A stretch of DNA of 64,000 nt from CBDCTM01 sp965222005 (lineage in GTDB: Bacteria; Bacteroidota; Bacteroidia; Chitinophagales; Saprospiraceae). The translations under genes and the position numbers were made by a program. Shown here piece by piece: positions 9,709-18,893 of the stretch; position 1 is the stretch's first letter; the number at the start of each line of letters is the position of its first letter. Below the pieces are notes generated by a model, which made no database searches, was not told where the DNA came from, and saw only the letters and a program-made list of their open reading frames with translations. The stretch is from contig OZ244935.1 of assembly GCA_965222005.1 (NCBI GenBank), positions 3,596,001 through 3,660,000 of the forward strand. Direction: 5' to 3'.

Positions 9709-10548
9709 TTATTTAATAATTTCTCTCTCGTATCTACTTAAGAACGAGCCTAAATTCCCTTTGGCAAAATAGAATCTTGAAGTTACTGATTTAGACTTGC
9801 CGGCTTCAATTTGACCAAAGTTAGGTGCTGAATGAATACATTTATATTTTAAATTGTTGAACAAGAAAAGTGCTTCAGGACATGTTGTAGCCATATAAGA
9901 ATTACCCGATTCTGATAATGTCACAAGATAATTGCCATTTGTTCTATCAGGACTCGTTGCCTGAAAAGCATTAACAAAAGGATAAATTTCAGGGTTTTTG
10001 ATCTTTTCATTAAAGTAAACCCCAATTGTTGGCCGATACCCTTTTACCCTTATTGTATTTGATAAAAGTACAGGGCCACTATGTGTTGACATATAGGTAC
10101 GGGTCATCATTGTATCTTTAAAGTCAACTGCCCTTGTGGGATTTAAACAATTAAAAGACCATACGTCATGCCACGTACTATCAGTTAAGTTTAAGATTGT
10201 CATTTCTGCATCCACAAAATCAAAACCAGGAGTTAAGGAGAGTTCATAGGATATCAATTCTTTGGTAGTCCATGAAGTAGTGACAACACCATTTTTATTT
10301 GGCCCTTCCCATTCAATATCTGTTGAAGGAAAGTTTAAAATCATACCTTCTTTCGAACTAATGGTTTCAGGAATAGTAAGAGCAAAAACATTCTTCTTGT
10401 TTCCATCTTTAACGACCACGTTACAATGCATTTTTCCCTGGTCGGGCATTAATAGCAACTTTGATTTATTTTCATTTTCTTTATTGATAATACAACCTGT
10501 AATAATTATTGTCGATATGACTAAAAGTATTTTTCTCATATTTTTCAT
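9709..10548 (-). CDS. Putative lipoprotein of unknown function
   Basis: A 279-residue protein with a type II signal peptide; the lipobox is around ITGC (residues 16-19), so the mature protein should be a membrane-anchored lipoprotein. The rest is beta-rich with no motif I recognise. It is the only gene in its cassette. The boundaries GTTAGTGACA and TGTCACTAAC are complementary, and the stop lies 11 bp from the core site. Confidence 0.75.
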   Translation of the reverse strand: MKNMRKILLVISTIIITGCIINKENENKSKLLLMPDQGKMHCNVVVKDGNKKNVFALTIPETISSKEGMILNFPSTDIEWEGPNKNGVVTTSWTTKELISYELSLTPGFDFVDAEMTILNLTDSTWHDVWSFNCLNPTRAVDFKDTMMTRTYMSTHSGPVLLSNTIRVKGYRPTIGVYFNEKIKNPEIYPFVNAFQATSPDRTNGNYLVTLSESGNSYMATTCPEALFLFNNLKYKCIHSAPNFGQIEAGKSKSVTSRFYFAKGNLGSFLSRYEREIIK

Positions 10549-10561
10549 TTTATCCTATTGT

Positions 10562-10631
10562 CACTAACGGTCCGCATAAACGGCGTGCCGTCCCCTTGTG
10601 GGCGGCATGATCGTTTTATGCATTGTTGGGC
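10562..10631 (-). repeat. attC site 10 (owner B4)
   Basis: Bounded by CACTAAC and GTTGGGC. A short stem GCATAAACG with CGTTTTATGC, unlike the long stem of the other B cassettes. Confidence 0.82.
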
Positions 10632-11376
10632 GCTGTCTTCCTTCTTTCAGATCATCAATGGAACTAAGATGCCCCAATTTTCCTGATTGCTCCAACGGAA
10701 CCCAACAATTTTAGGTCTTGTAAATATAACAATTTCCAATCAACCGTAGCAATTTGGGTGCTTTAATTTGCAAGGAGTTTTTTGGCAGTATCGAATCACT
10801 CGCTCAGCTTTCCGATTTCTGATTAATCGTTGAGACTCGCAGGCCTTTTCAATGTATTTTACTGTTTATACCCGCTTGCTAAATTAATGTAGATTTTAAA
10901 AACTATTAATTTATCAAGCGGTATATACCGATGCTGAATTTATTAAATTTCCAAAATCAAGAATAAATTCACCATCGTGTATATTAGTATTTTATGTATT
11001 TTGATAATTTAAATTTCAGATGTTTTTTAGGAGTTTTAGAGTTCTTGTAGCTCGTGACTGAATTGAAGTTTGGATAGAATTTAGAGGCTTTCAATAATTT
11101 TGATGATCTTACTACTTACTGATTAATCTTGATGAATTTCGGAATTTCACAGCCACTCTTATGCTCGGTCACTTTTTTGGTGTTTCAATTTTTTTTGCTG
11201 CTTACCACTTTCATCCATGATTAAAAAGGCCGTCAGCTTGCCGTGTAAAAAACTTCTCGATTTTACAAGCGGGTAGGGGAATACTTTTTAGATAATCTCG
11301 GAGCTGCAGTTCACCAATATCTTTCAAGTTGCTCTTGGTGCCAAATTCAAAATTGTGGGTCGGGAAATTCTATAGC
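10632..11376 (-). repeat. Gene-less cassette family B, diverged copy B4
   Basis: A 745 bp body, the most diverged B copy and about 100 bp longer than the rest. The surplus includes an imperfect palindrome at 10867-10927 (arms around CCGCTTG and CAAGCGG). Its attC is also of a different type. No gene is visible in its 745 bp. Confidence 0.72.
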
Positions 11377-11442
11377 GCCCAACGTTTCGTGTATGTGGCG
11401 TAGCTGCGTTTAGCAGCTATGAACATATACACATTGTTAGGC
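11377..11442 (-). repeat. attC site 11 (owner TfoX/SnoaL cassette)
   Basis: Bounded by GCCCAAC and GTTAGGC. The arms GTGTATGTG and CATATACAC pair; the tip is TAGCTGCGTTTAGCAGCTA. Confidence 0.83.
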
Positions 11443-11450
11443 GTTTGTGT

Positions 11451-11807
11451 TCATTTTTTCTTCTTCGATTCTTTTGATGACTTTGCCTTTTCGTTGAATT
11501 TTAGGCAAATATTAACCCAATAGTCAAAATCTTTATCAGCCTGAAACCCTTCTGGTTCAACGTAACAATATCCTTTGTATTCTTTACCTTTCATTATCAT
11601 TTTTCGATATCCAATCTTATTTGAAATATCTTCTTCCATTTTTGGGTCAAATCGACACATTAATCTATTCCCACTTATATTTATGCACATTTTATCATTT
11701 ACCATAAATGCCAATCCACCAAACATTTTTTTCTCCTCAATATTTGAATTCTGCAAATCAACGAGATACTTTCGGACTTTATCAGCAAGTTTAATGTCGT
11801 AAGCCAT
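11451..11807 (-). CDS. TfoX N-terminal domain protein
   Basis: A 118-residue protein resembling the stand-alone TfoX N-terminal domain family: the segments KMFGGLAFMVNDKMC and RLMCRFDP, followed by GYCYVEPEGF. The first known family member, TfoX/Sxy, regulates competence, but small stand-alone versions are mostly of unknown role. The C-terminus is lysine rich. I start at MAYDIK rather than at the upstream Met because the extra 11 residues reach the previous gene. It is the second gene of a two-gene cassette, 13 bp after the SnoaL-like gene. Confidence 0.8.
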   Translation of the reverse strand: MAYDIKLADKVRKYLVDLQNSNIEEKKMFGGLAFMVNDKMCINISGNRLMCRFDPKMEEDISNKIGYRKMIMKGKEYKGYCYVEPEGFQADKDFDYWVNICLKFNEKAKSSKESKKKK

Positions 11808-11820
11808 ATTTTTGATTTGA

Positions 11821-12189
11821 TTATTTTGAATTATTTGCAAAGGTCAAGGTGTCGAAAAAGATAGTTAAAGATTGTAGTTTACCATTCTTTGCTGTCCATA
11901 ATTCTGCTACATTACCACTTATTTCTTGCCCATTTGGGAAGCGATAATCGTAATTTCCTATTACACAAGCATTTTCTCCTTCAACTATGATTTCTTTCAC
12001 CGTCATTGATTGGAAAAGACGAGAAAATCTATTTATAACTTCAATGTAAGCTTGTTTACCCACAATCGGTGTTTGGTTCATCATATCGCCACCAATAAAT
12101 TGAAAATCATCAGCAATTACACTTTCCCAATTTGTCTTTTTCGCAAATCCTTTGTAATAAAATTCGAGCAAGTCTTTTGTCTTTGTCAT
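11821..12189 (-). CDS. SnoaL-like (NTF2 fold) small protein
   Basis: A 122-residue protein with the layout of SnoaL/NTF2-like proteins: an N-terminal helix (LLEFYYKGFAKKTNW), a conserved DDFQFIGGD turn, and a C-terminal beta-sheet ending in LQSLTIFFDTLTF. Members are small enzymes or ligand binders; no specific activity can be assigned. It is the first gene of the cassette, whose boundaries are GTTAGGCGTT and AACGCCTAAC. Confidence 0.72.
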   Translation of the reverse strand: MTKTKDLLEFYYKGFAKKTNWESVIADDFQFIGGDMMNQTPIVGKQAYIEVINRFSRLFQSMTVKEIIVEGENACVIGNYDYRFPNGQEISGNVAELWTAKNGKLQSLTIFFDTLTFANNSK

Positions 12190-12219
12190 TTTTTATGTTT
12201 TGATTTTTTTATTCATAAC

Positions 12220-12287
12220 GCCTAACGGCTAGTGCATATGCAGTGGCCGACTGAAAGGAGGGCATTGACATATGCACATTGTTAGTG
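12220..12287 (-). repeat. attC site 12 (owner C3)
   Basis: Bounded by GCCTAAC and GTTAGTG. Short GTGCATATG stem. Confidence 0.85.
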
Positions 12288-12792
12288 GTCGTATCTTTCC
12301 GGCGCCTCAGCGCCGGTTTTCCTTTCAGATGTTTTTGCCACCAAATTCTTCAATCAGTTCACTTGCTAAATATATGAATTTTTTTCAAGATGTGTATTCC
12401 TGGTGTTATTTTTTATGAGTCACCTCAGTTGTTTTGGAGTAATTTAGCTGAATAATTATTGATGCCTTTTTTGAGCCAGGCTTTCAGTTCTTGATTGTCA
12501 AAGAGCTTGATTAGGCCTGGTTGAATTGAAATTGTCTGCAAATTGTAGTTTTCAGGAATTTGAGTTGTTGTACTCAATTCAAGGAGTTTACCCATATTCG
12601 AGTTCAACTCAAAATCAAAAAGGCCGTCAGTTGTGCTGTTCAAGAATTATTGCTGGTATCAATTTATCAATTTTATAAATTTATAAAGCGGGCTGGCAAG
12701 CTTATCAGGATGTTATTTTCCTTTTCAGATATTCAATTTATCACGATGCTGTTTGAAAAATAGGAAAGCTGCGAGATGATTTTCCCTATGGC
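12288..12792 (-). repeat. Gene-less cassette family C, copy C3
   Basis: A 505 bp body with the GC hairpin at its left end and the recurring 72-codon frame (12425-12643). Confidence 0.8.
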
Positions 12793-12858
12793 CACTAACG
12801 GTCTGCATACCCGCAGGCTGCCCGCATAGGGCAGCTTGACGGGTATGCTTTGTTCTCG
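12793..12858 (-). repeat. attC site 13 (owner kinase/TerY cassette)
   Basis: Bounded by CACTAAC and GTTCTCG. The arms GCATACCCG and CGGGTATGC pair. The core GTTCTCGGC is complementary to GCCGAGAAC at 19708-19716, which proves that the six genes between form one cassette. Confidence 0.85.
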
Positions 12859-12885
12859 GCTGGCTTCTCTTTTTCTTTATTTTAT

Positions 12886-14112
12886 TTATCCGCCCACCAA
12901 AATCAAACCAATTATTATCCCAACTATCCAAGAAGCAAGTGCTTGTCCACCTTTTTTATTTTTTCCTTGTGCATAATAAACTATCATCATAATTATCCCA
13001 ATTATTGGAAAGAGCCCGTATAAAATACACCATCCACCAATACCTTCTTTTTGCGGTTTTGGAAGATTCGTAACTCGTTTCTTGGGTGGAGATTGTCTTT
13101 GAGGAATTAGCTTTATTGGTTTATGCTGCGTTATTGGTTTATAAGTTAATTGTTTTTGCTTCAATTCTTTAAAAATTGTTTTCCCCCATTCTTTGGCTGT
13201 CGGTCTTACATCTGGCATTTGGTGTCCTGTATCAAAGGCACGCACAAAAAGCTGTTTAAGGTTATTGGGAATAATCCCGAAATTTTTATGAAGCGGCGGC
13301 AATACAGAAATGTGTTTTCTCTTTTTTCCGTGTACAAAAAGCCCACTTTTAATTTTTGAATCCAAAGTATCAGAATTTTGATACCTTCCTGAAAACGATG
13401 CGGCGTAAGGGTGTAGTCCAAAAATCACTTCATAAAACATTATCGCCATCGAAAACCTATCCCATGATTGTGGAACTACATTTTTTACAGGGTTGATATT
13501 TGCCCCTTCTGGTGGAACATATTCAGGCGTAGCAACCCTTGCTGGAAAAACGACCCTGCCGTTACTTGAAATTTGAATGGAATCGCAATCGATGATTGAA
13601 ACTTTACCGCTATCTGTTACCAATACATTTTGAGGTTTCAAATCTACGAGCACATAATTTTTTAATGAATGTATACTGTGAATTGCCGCTGAAAGGTTTG
13701 TACATAACTTTAAGCGTGATTGAATCCCTTTATTTGTATTTCTATCAAATTTGCTTGACCAACTTACCCCAAGCTTCGTTCTCAATTTTGGAGTACACAA
13801 TTCATATAATTGTATTGACCCATTAAAAGCTAATGGCATCATAAACCCGACAAATCTATTCCTATCAAATAACACTTCCTTAGCCCAACAAATAATATGG
13901 TTTTTGCTTATTAAGTTAGGAGGTGGATTTCTCACCATAAACTCAATCTTGTTTCTCCTTGATAAATTTCGTTCTTTTGGAAAATATAATTTCGCACATA
14001 GGTTAGAGTAATTTGATGGAGATAAAATTTTGTGAACAGCCCCCTCGCCTCCTTTCGCAAAAGGGGTATCTTCAACAACTATATTAATACCATTAGACAT
14101 TCTTAAGCGCAT
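12886..14112 (-). CDS. Protein kinase-like membrane protein 1
   Basis: A 408-residue protein kinase paralogous to the gene just upstream. It has a glycine-rich loop AKGGEGAVHKI, a catalytic loop VDLKPQNVL and an IDCDS segment in the place of DFG. The His-Arg before the catalytic Asp is replaced by Leu-Val, as in the TerY-associated kinase group. The C-terminus has two membrane segments (from about GGWCILYGLFPIIGIIM to the end). I start at MRLRMSNG because it aligns with the start of the paralogue; a start at 14100 is also possible. It is the last gene of the cassette operon. Confidence 0.82.
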   Translation of the reverse strand: MRLRMSNGINIVVEDTPFAKGGEGAVHKILSPSNYSNLCAKLYFPKERNLSRRNKIEFMVRNPPPNLISKNHIICWAKEVLFDRNRFVGFMMPLAFNGSIQLYELCTPKLRTKLGVSWSSKFDRNTNKGIQSRLKLCTNLSAAIHSIHSLKNYVLVDLKPQNVLVTDSGKVSIIDCDSIQISSNGRVVFPARVATPEYVPPEGANINPVKNVVPQSWDRFSMAIMFYEVIFGLHPYAASFSGRYQNSDTLDSKIKSGLFVHGKKRKHISVLPPLHKNFGIIPNNLKQLFVRAFDTGHQMPDVRPTAKEWGKTIFKELKQKQLTYKPITQHKPIKLIPQRQSPPKKRVTNLPKPQKEGIGGWCILYGLFPIIGIIMMIVYYAQGKNKKGGQALASWIVGIIIGLILVGG

Positions 14113-14120
14113 AATAAAAT

Positions 14121-16010
14121 TCAATTTGCAGGAATAAGACACCCTCCCCACATCCATCCTGTATCACTTACATTATTTGGGAAAATAATTTTAACATAGT
14201 ACCAATAAGGTTCCCCCCTTCCGTCACAACCTTTAATAACTGTGTTTCTAATCCGTTCTCTCTTATACACAAACACCCGAATGTTTTTTATTGAGTAGCC
14301 CAAACCATTAACGTAATTATAAATATCTATTCCTCGCTTTTTTATGTTATGGTTATTTTGTTCAGGTTTTCTTCGCAAATGGGCATTATCTACCATCTTG
14401 AAATAACGATTTATTTCGACAAATTGAGAATTTGATGGTGGTTGAATTGAAGGTTTGACAGTAAGGGGGCGTCTTGATTTTTCATAAATCTCCACGATTT
14501 TATTGTTTCTGAGTTTTATATGAACACTACTAATAATTATCTCCGTATTTTGTGTTTTCTTTGACTTAAAAGTAAATTTAGTCTTTAGCAAAAATTCGTT
14601 TGCACTTTGCTCAATTATACTTTCAATTTCATTTGAGGAAAAAACAACTTTATTCCATGTAGCTAAATATCGTTTCCTAATATCATTTTTCGACGGATAT
14701 TTCATGTCCCAATATCGGATAACGTTATTGTCATAGAATGGCATTATTTCATCAATTTTTTTTGAATCTTCCGCACGAATAAAGGCTCTTATGGTTTCTT
14801 TGAAGTTTATTTTGGCAGGAATAGTTGTCTGCTCTTGTGGAGTAGGTTTATATTCAGGAGGACTATTCAGATAAAAATATAACCCTGTTGAAATTGCTAT
14901 GATTAGTAAAGTGAAAAATATAATCCATCCATCATTATTTGTTTTTTTATTTGGAGACGTACTTTTATGCTTAATGCCATTGGTAATTGGTTGTGAAGGC
15001 TGCCTTTTAACAGGCATACTAACCATTGGTTGTTGTTTAACCGTTCCCCTTTTTAGTTCCGTAAAAATTGTTTTACCCCATTCTTCGGCTGTCGGTCTTA
15101 CATCAGGCATCTGATTTCCTGAATCAAAAGCCCGAGTAAAAAGTTGTTTTAGAGCATGGGGAATTATCCCAAAGTTTTTATGCAATGGAGGTAGTACTGA
15201 TACGAAAGTTTTATTTTTTCCATGGACGAACAGACCGCTTTTTATTTTTGAATCAAGCGTGTCAGAATTTTGATACCTTCCAGAAAATGATGCAGCATAG
15301 GGGTGTAATCCAAACAACACCTCATAAAACATAATCGCCATTGAAAACCTGTCCCAAGAAGGAAGAACTACATCTTTTGACGGGTTAATATTAGCCCCCT
15401 CTGGTGGAACATATTCGGCTGTGGCAACCCTTGCAGGGAACAGGATTTGTCCATTATTGGATATTTGTATGGAATCACAGTCAATAACCGAAACCTTGCC
15501 ATCATCGGTTACCAGTACATTTTGAGGTTTCAAATCTACCAAAACATATTTTTGAAGAGAATGAATGTTATGGATTGCCGCTGCTAAATTAGTGCATAGC
15601 TTGAGGCGTGATTGAATACCTTTATTACTATTTCTATCAAATTTATTTATCCACTTTTTCCCAAGTTTAGCCTTCAATTTTGGTGTGCATAATTCATAGA
15701 GTTGAATTGAACCATCAAACGCTAATGGCATTATAAATCCTACAAATTCTTTTCCTTGAAATAACGCCTCTTTTGCCCAACAAATAATATGATTTTTACT
15801 GGTTAGGTTGGGGGGAGGATTATGCACCATGTATTCGATTTTATCCTTTTTCCTTTTGCTTCTCTGCTTTGGAAAATACAATTTAGCACAAAGTCCCGTA
15901 TAGTTTGCAGGGGATATAATTTTATGAACAGCACCTTCTCCTCCTTTGGCGAAAGGCTGTTTTTCAGTTTTAACTTTAATCCCCTTTGATGTGATTAATT
16001 TTATTGGCAT
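14121..16010 (-). CDS. Protein kinase-like membrane protein 2 with extracytoplasmic tail
   Basis: A 629-residue protein. The kinase domain covers residues 15-330, with a glycine loop at 23-28, Lys43, catalytic Asp159 with Lys161 and Asn164, and Asp177-Cys-Asp179. One membrane segment follows at about 365-385. The outer part has a region like NTF2/Cif-type folds (about 405-510) and a C-terminal SH3-like segment with DNAHLRRKPE and SDTGWMWGGC. The kinase would sit in the cytoplasm and the tail outside. It begins 1 bp after the phosphatase stop, so translation is likely coupled. Confidence 0.82.
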   Translation of the reverse strand: MPIKLITSKGIKVKTEKQPFAKGGEGAVHKIISPANYTGLCAKLYFPKQRSKRKKDKIEYMVHNPPPNLTSKNHIICWAKEALFQGKEFVGFIMPLAFDGSIQLYELCTPKLKAKLGKKWINKFDRNSNKGIQSRLKLCTNLAAAIHNIHSLQKYVLVDLKPQNVLVTDDGKVSVIDCDSIQISNNGQILFPARVATAEYVPPEGANINPSKDVVLPSWDRFSMAIMFYEVLFGLHPYAASFSGRYQNSDTLDSKIKSGLFVHGKNKTFVSVLPPLHKNFGIIPHALKQLFTRAFDSGNQMPDVRPTAEEWGKTIFTELKRGTVKQQPMVSMPVKRQPSQPITNGIKHKSTSPNKKTNNDGWIIFFTLLIIAISTGLYFYLNSPPEYKPTPQEQTTIPAKINFKETIRAFIRAEDSKKIDEIMPFYDNNVIRYWDMKYPSKNDIRKRYLATWNKVVFSSNEIESIIEQSANEFLLKTKFTFKSKKTQNTEIIISSVHIKLRNNKIVEIYEKSRRPLTVKPSIQPPSNSQFVEINRYFKMVDNAHLRRKPEQNNHNIKKRGIDIYNYVNGLGYSIKNIRVFVYKRERIRNTVIKGCDGRGEPYWYYVKIIFPNNVSDTGWMWGGCLIPAN

Positions 16011-16011
16011 G

Positions 16012-17712
16012 TCAATCCGTTATTACCCCCAATATTAATGTTTTATCATCAGGTTCATTTTTTAGTTTAGCTGTTCCTGAACGAACAAAATTTGACCATT
16101 TATCTAACATTTCCTGTTTGTTCATTCCTTCCTTTTTCATATTAATTACTGTATGTAAAAGAGGTTCAAAGAACTTAGGATATGGATTGTTCTGTTCAAT
16201 AAATTTCTGTCTTTCCTTATCAAAATAACCTAATTCAAAAGAATGAGATTCGCACCCATCAGACATTAGAGTGAAAGCAGTTGGTGCATCATTGATTATA
16301 TTACTTTCAGGTACTTTTACTCCAGACATAACAAAATCTCCTGAAAGCCAAGGGTTAGATGTCAAAAATATAGTTTGATTCGCTTCCTCTCCTTTATGTG
16401 GAGAAATTATTGCTTTCCAATTACCTTTTTTATCTCTATAGCCTGCCCGTCCATCACCAATGTGAGTTGTTAGGATACCAATTGGAGAATATATTACAAC
16501 GATAATGGTACAAGCTAATTCGGTTGCGCTGAGGTTTTTAAATTTAGCATATTGTTCTAAATCGTATCTTAATTTTTTAAAAGCTTTTATTGACAGTTTA
16601 TCCCAATCTTGATTACTTGGGAATCTCTGGTTTTCTATCCATTTATTATCAGCAATAATGGTATTAAACAATTTAACAGCTTCATCTGCAATGTACTTTG
16701 AGCCTTCATGTGATAGTTTTGCAGAACCTGCACCATCACATGAAACCGCTATTCCCCAACTATTTTCTAAGGATAAAACAGCATGATTGTCTTGACAAGG
16801 TATTGGGGGATTAGCAATTAAATGAGATTTACCTGTTTCAGAGGCATGGACAACCAACCACTCTCCATTTGGTTTACTAACTATACTTGGTCGTTCTTGA
16901 CTCCCTGTGCTTACTGTAAATGGAATGTCTTTTGCCTTTGATGTGATTTTTATTTTTTGCTCTTTCGTAGGATTTGTTGTTGGGTTCAAATTATTTTCTG
17001 TTTTCAATACATTTATTGATTTTTTTCTGTTTTTTATCTTATTGAACAGAAAAGGAATGAGATAACTCAATAAGAATCCAATGAATACCCCTAATAGTAA
17101 AGGAATCCAACGTGGCGTTGCTGTTTTTTTTTCTGACAACTGTTTCTTTAAAGTTAATACTTCTTCATTTAAGGCTGTTTTTTCATCTATAAGTTTTTCT
17201 TTTTCCCTATTTAAAGAGGCAATTGTATTACTTAACCCGTCAATAGAGTTTTTTATCTGATTAACATTGTCTGTTGTTTCATCACTCTCCTGAACTACAG
17301 TTTTAGCTTCCGTTGTTCCCGAATTATTTGAAGTAAAAGCGTTGAAAATTATTTCATCAACCTTTTCTTTGTCATATTCGATTGTAGGCGCAACGTAATC
17401 TTTAATTAATTTCAATATGAATTCTTTTGGGTCTTTGCTTTCATTGTATTGTGTTTTGGCATGATGTAAATTTTCATATGCCCAACGTGGGTCTTTCTTC
17501 TTGTTTTTAGACTCGTACATTCTACTAAGGTAGTTTCCTAAGTCACCATGAGAATGAATATCATCAGGAAATTTTTTACCTCTTGATTCGACGAAGTTTT
17601 TAGTTAACTCTATATTAATTTTATCAATGGTTTGTTCAACCAATTGCTCGTTATTTTGTGCATGTATTAGGTATGGAAATACCATTAAAAGCACGAGGAA
17701 ATACTTTTTCAT
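16012..17712 (-). CDS. PP2C-type protein phosphatase with membrane anchor
   Basis: A 566-residue protein: a signal sequence (1-18), a helical region, a coiled coil near residues 150-190, a membrane segment (WIPLLLGVFIGFLLSYLIP) and a cytoplasmic PP2C domain in the C-terminal half. PP2C metal-binding motifs are seen in SCDGAGSAKLSHEGS, THIGDGRAGY and MSDGCES. It should remove phosphate from targets of the two kinases encoded just downstream. The gene lies between the TerY-like gene and the kinases, as in TerY-phosphorylation triads. Confidence 0.85.
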   Translation of the reverse strand: MKKYFLVLLMVFPYLIHAQNNEQLVEQTIDKINIELTKNFVESRGKKFPDDIHSHGDLGNYLSRMYESKNKKKDPRWAYENLHHAKTQYNESKDPKEFILKLIKDYVAPTIEYDKEKVDEIIFNAFTSNNSGTTEAKTVVQESDETTDNVNQIKNSIDGLSNTIASLNREKEKLIDEKTALNEEVLTLKKQLSEKKTATPRWIPLLLGVFIGFLLSYLIPFLFNKIKNRKKSINVLKTENNLNPTTNPTKEQKIKITSKAKDIPFTVSTGSQERPSIVSKPNGEWLVVHASETGKSHLIANPPIPCQDNHAVLSLENSWGIAVSCDGAGSAKLSHEGSKYIADEAVKLFNTIIADNKWIENQRFPSNQDWDKLSIKAFKKLRYDLEQYAKFKNLSATELACTIIVVIYSPIGILTTHIGDGRAGYRDKKGNWKAIISPHKGEEANQTIFLTSNPWLSGDFVMSGVKVPESNIINDAPTAFTLMSDGCESHSFELGYFDKERQKFIEQNNPYPKFFEPLLHTVINMKKEGMNKQEMLDKWSNFVRSGTAKLKNEPDDKTLILGVITD

Positions 17713-17756
17713 AATTATTTTATTTTATGTGTAATTTTTCCCCTTTTTTCCAAAGC

Positions 17757-18461
17757 CTATATTTGAAACCCATCCATCCAATCTGAAGGGTCAGGTAGGT
17801 TTACTTTATCACCATCTTTTGAACCTGCGACAATGGACATACTTGCACTTACCCATTTAAAGAAATCTGCAAATTTTAATCCTTGCAACTTCATTGCTGA
17901 CATCTGATTCCAATTCTTATTTGAATCTTGATTATAACCAGCTATTTGGTTCAATACTTTCATATCAGCACCTTGAACTCCAATCGGTAGAAAAACATAT
18001 TTTTTGTTTTTCGTGCCATTTTCAATTTCAGAAGCTAATCCATTGACATCTTGGTCGCCATCAGGAGCACCGTCAGTAATCAAAATTATCCAAGGTCTTA
18101 GATAGGGTTGTCCTGTTTGTTTGTACCAATCTTTTCTGGATTGAACAAGTGAAATTGCCTCTCGAACTCCATCAACCATTTTAGTTGTTCCTTTCGTAGT
18201 CAGATTAGGCATCGAAAAGTTTTCTACCAATGAAGGAGGTACTATCGTATCTACAATATCACTAAATTCCACAACTGCAATTTCTAATCTATTTGCAGTC
18301 ATAGAGTCATTAGTGATTTCAGAGTGAAACTCTTGTAACCCTTTGTTAAGTTCATTAATCGGTGAGCCACTCATTGAACCCGAAACATCAACTACAAAAC
18401 AGCAAATGCTTTTCTGTTCGTAATTTTCAGGAGATTCTGCTGAGAAATCGTTGTAAGCCAT
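17757..18461 (-). CDS. TerY-like von Willebrand factor A protein
   Basis: A 234-residue vWA domain protein with a full MIDAS metal site: Asp25-Val-Ser27-Gly-Ser29, a Thr in the TTKGTTKM segment and ITDGAPDGD. Together with a PP2C phosphatase and a kinase it forms the set called the TerY-phosphorylation triad in comparative genomics of tellurite/stress (Ter) gene neighbourhoods. The role there is thought to be recognition of a metal or peptide signal; no experiment is known to me. There is no signal peptide, so it is cytoplasmic. Confidence 0.88.
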   Translation of the reverse strand: MAYNDFSAESPENYEQKSICCFVVDVSGSMSGSPINELNKGLQEFHSEITNDSMTANRLEIAVVEFSDIVDTIVPPSLVENFSMPNLTTKGTTKMVDGVREAISLVQSRKDWYKQTGQPYLRPWIILITDGAPDGDQDVNGLASEIENGTKNKKYVFLPIGVQGADMKVLNQIAGYNQDSNKNWNQMSAMKLQGLKFADFFKWVSASMSIVAGSKDGDKVNLPDPSDWMDGFQI

Positions 18462-18527
18462 AATTTAAGTTTTTTTATTGTTAAAAGTTAATTTTGTTTT
18501 AAATGTGGTTCTTGTCTTGTTTGCAGT

Positions 18528-18893
18528 CTAATCCAAATCTAATTGGTCAACAAACTCAATCAAAGAAGTTGCTATTTTGTTTCTTTCAATACTTGATTCT
18601 TCGTGAGAAGCAATTCCTTTCCCTATTTTATCCTTCAATGTATTAATTCGGTAATAAATAGCATATAAAAAATTGCTTTCGCCTTCTGTTAACTTGTCTC
18701 CATCCAAGAGGCTTTTTACAACCTCTGTAATTTTATTTGCAGCAATTTTTTCTTTCAACTCTTTTTTCCTCCAAACATCTTTAGGTGGATTATCTTTTTT
18801 CTTTTCTGATGAATCAGAATCCGCATTAAAATTAATACTACCTATTTTTACATCTGATGATTTATTGATATTAATATTTTGTTTGTTCTTCAT
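18528..18893 (-). CDS. Small protein with effector-associated-domain-like C-terminus
   Basis: A 121-residue protein. The N-terminus carries an Asn/Ile-rich stretch (NININKSSDVKIGSINFNAD) of a kind seen near adaptor domains in conflict systems. The C-terminal 60 residues (helix, then RINTLKDKIGKGIASHEES and IERNKIATSLIEFVDQL) resemble the EAD11-type effector-associated domain and the N-terminus of the gene at 62748. It overlaps the upstream gene by 4 bp. The adaptor role is inferred. Confidence 0.65.
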   Translation of the reverse strand: MKNKQNININKSSDVKIGSINFNADSDSSEKKKDNPPKDVWRKKELKEKIAANKITEVVKSLLDGDKLTEGESNFLYAIYYRINTLKDKIGKGIASHEESSIERNKIATSLIEFVDQLDLD

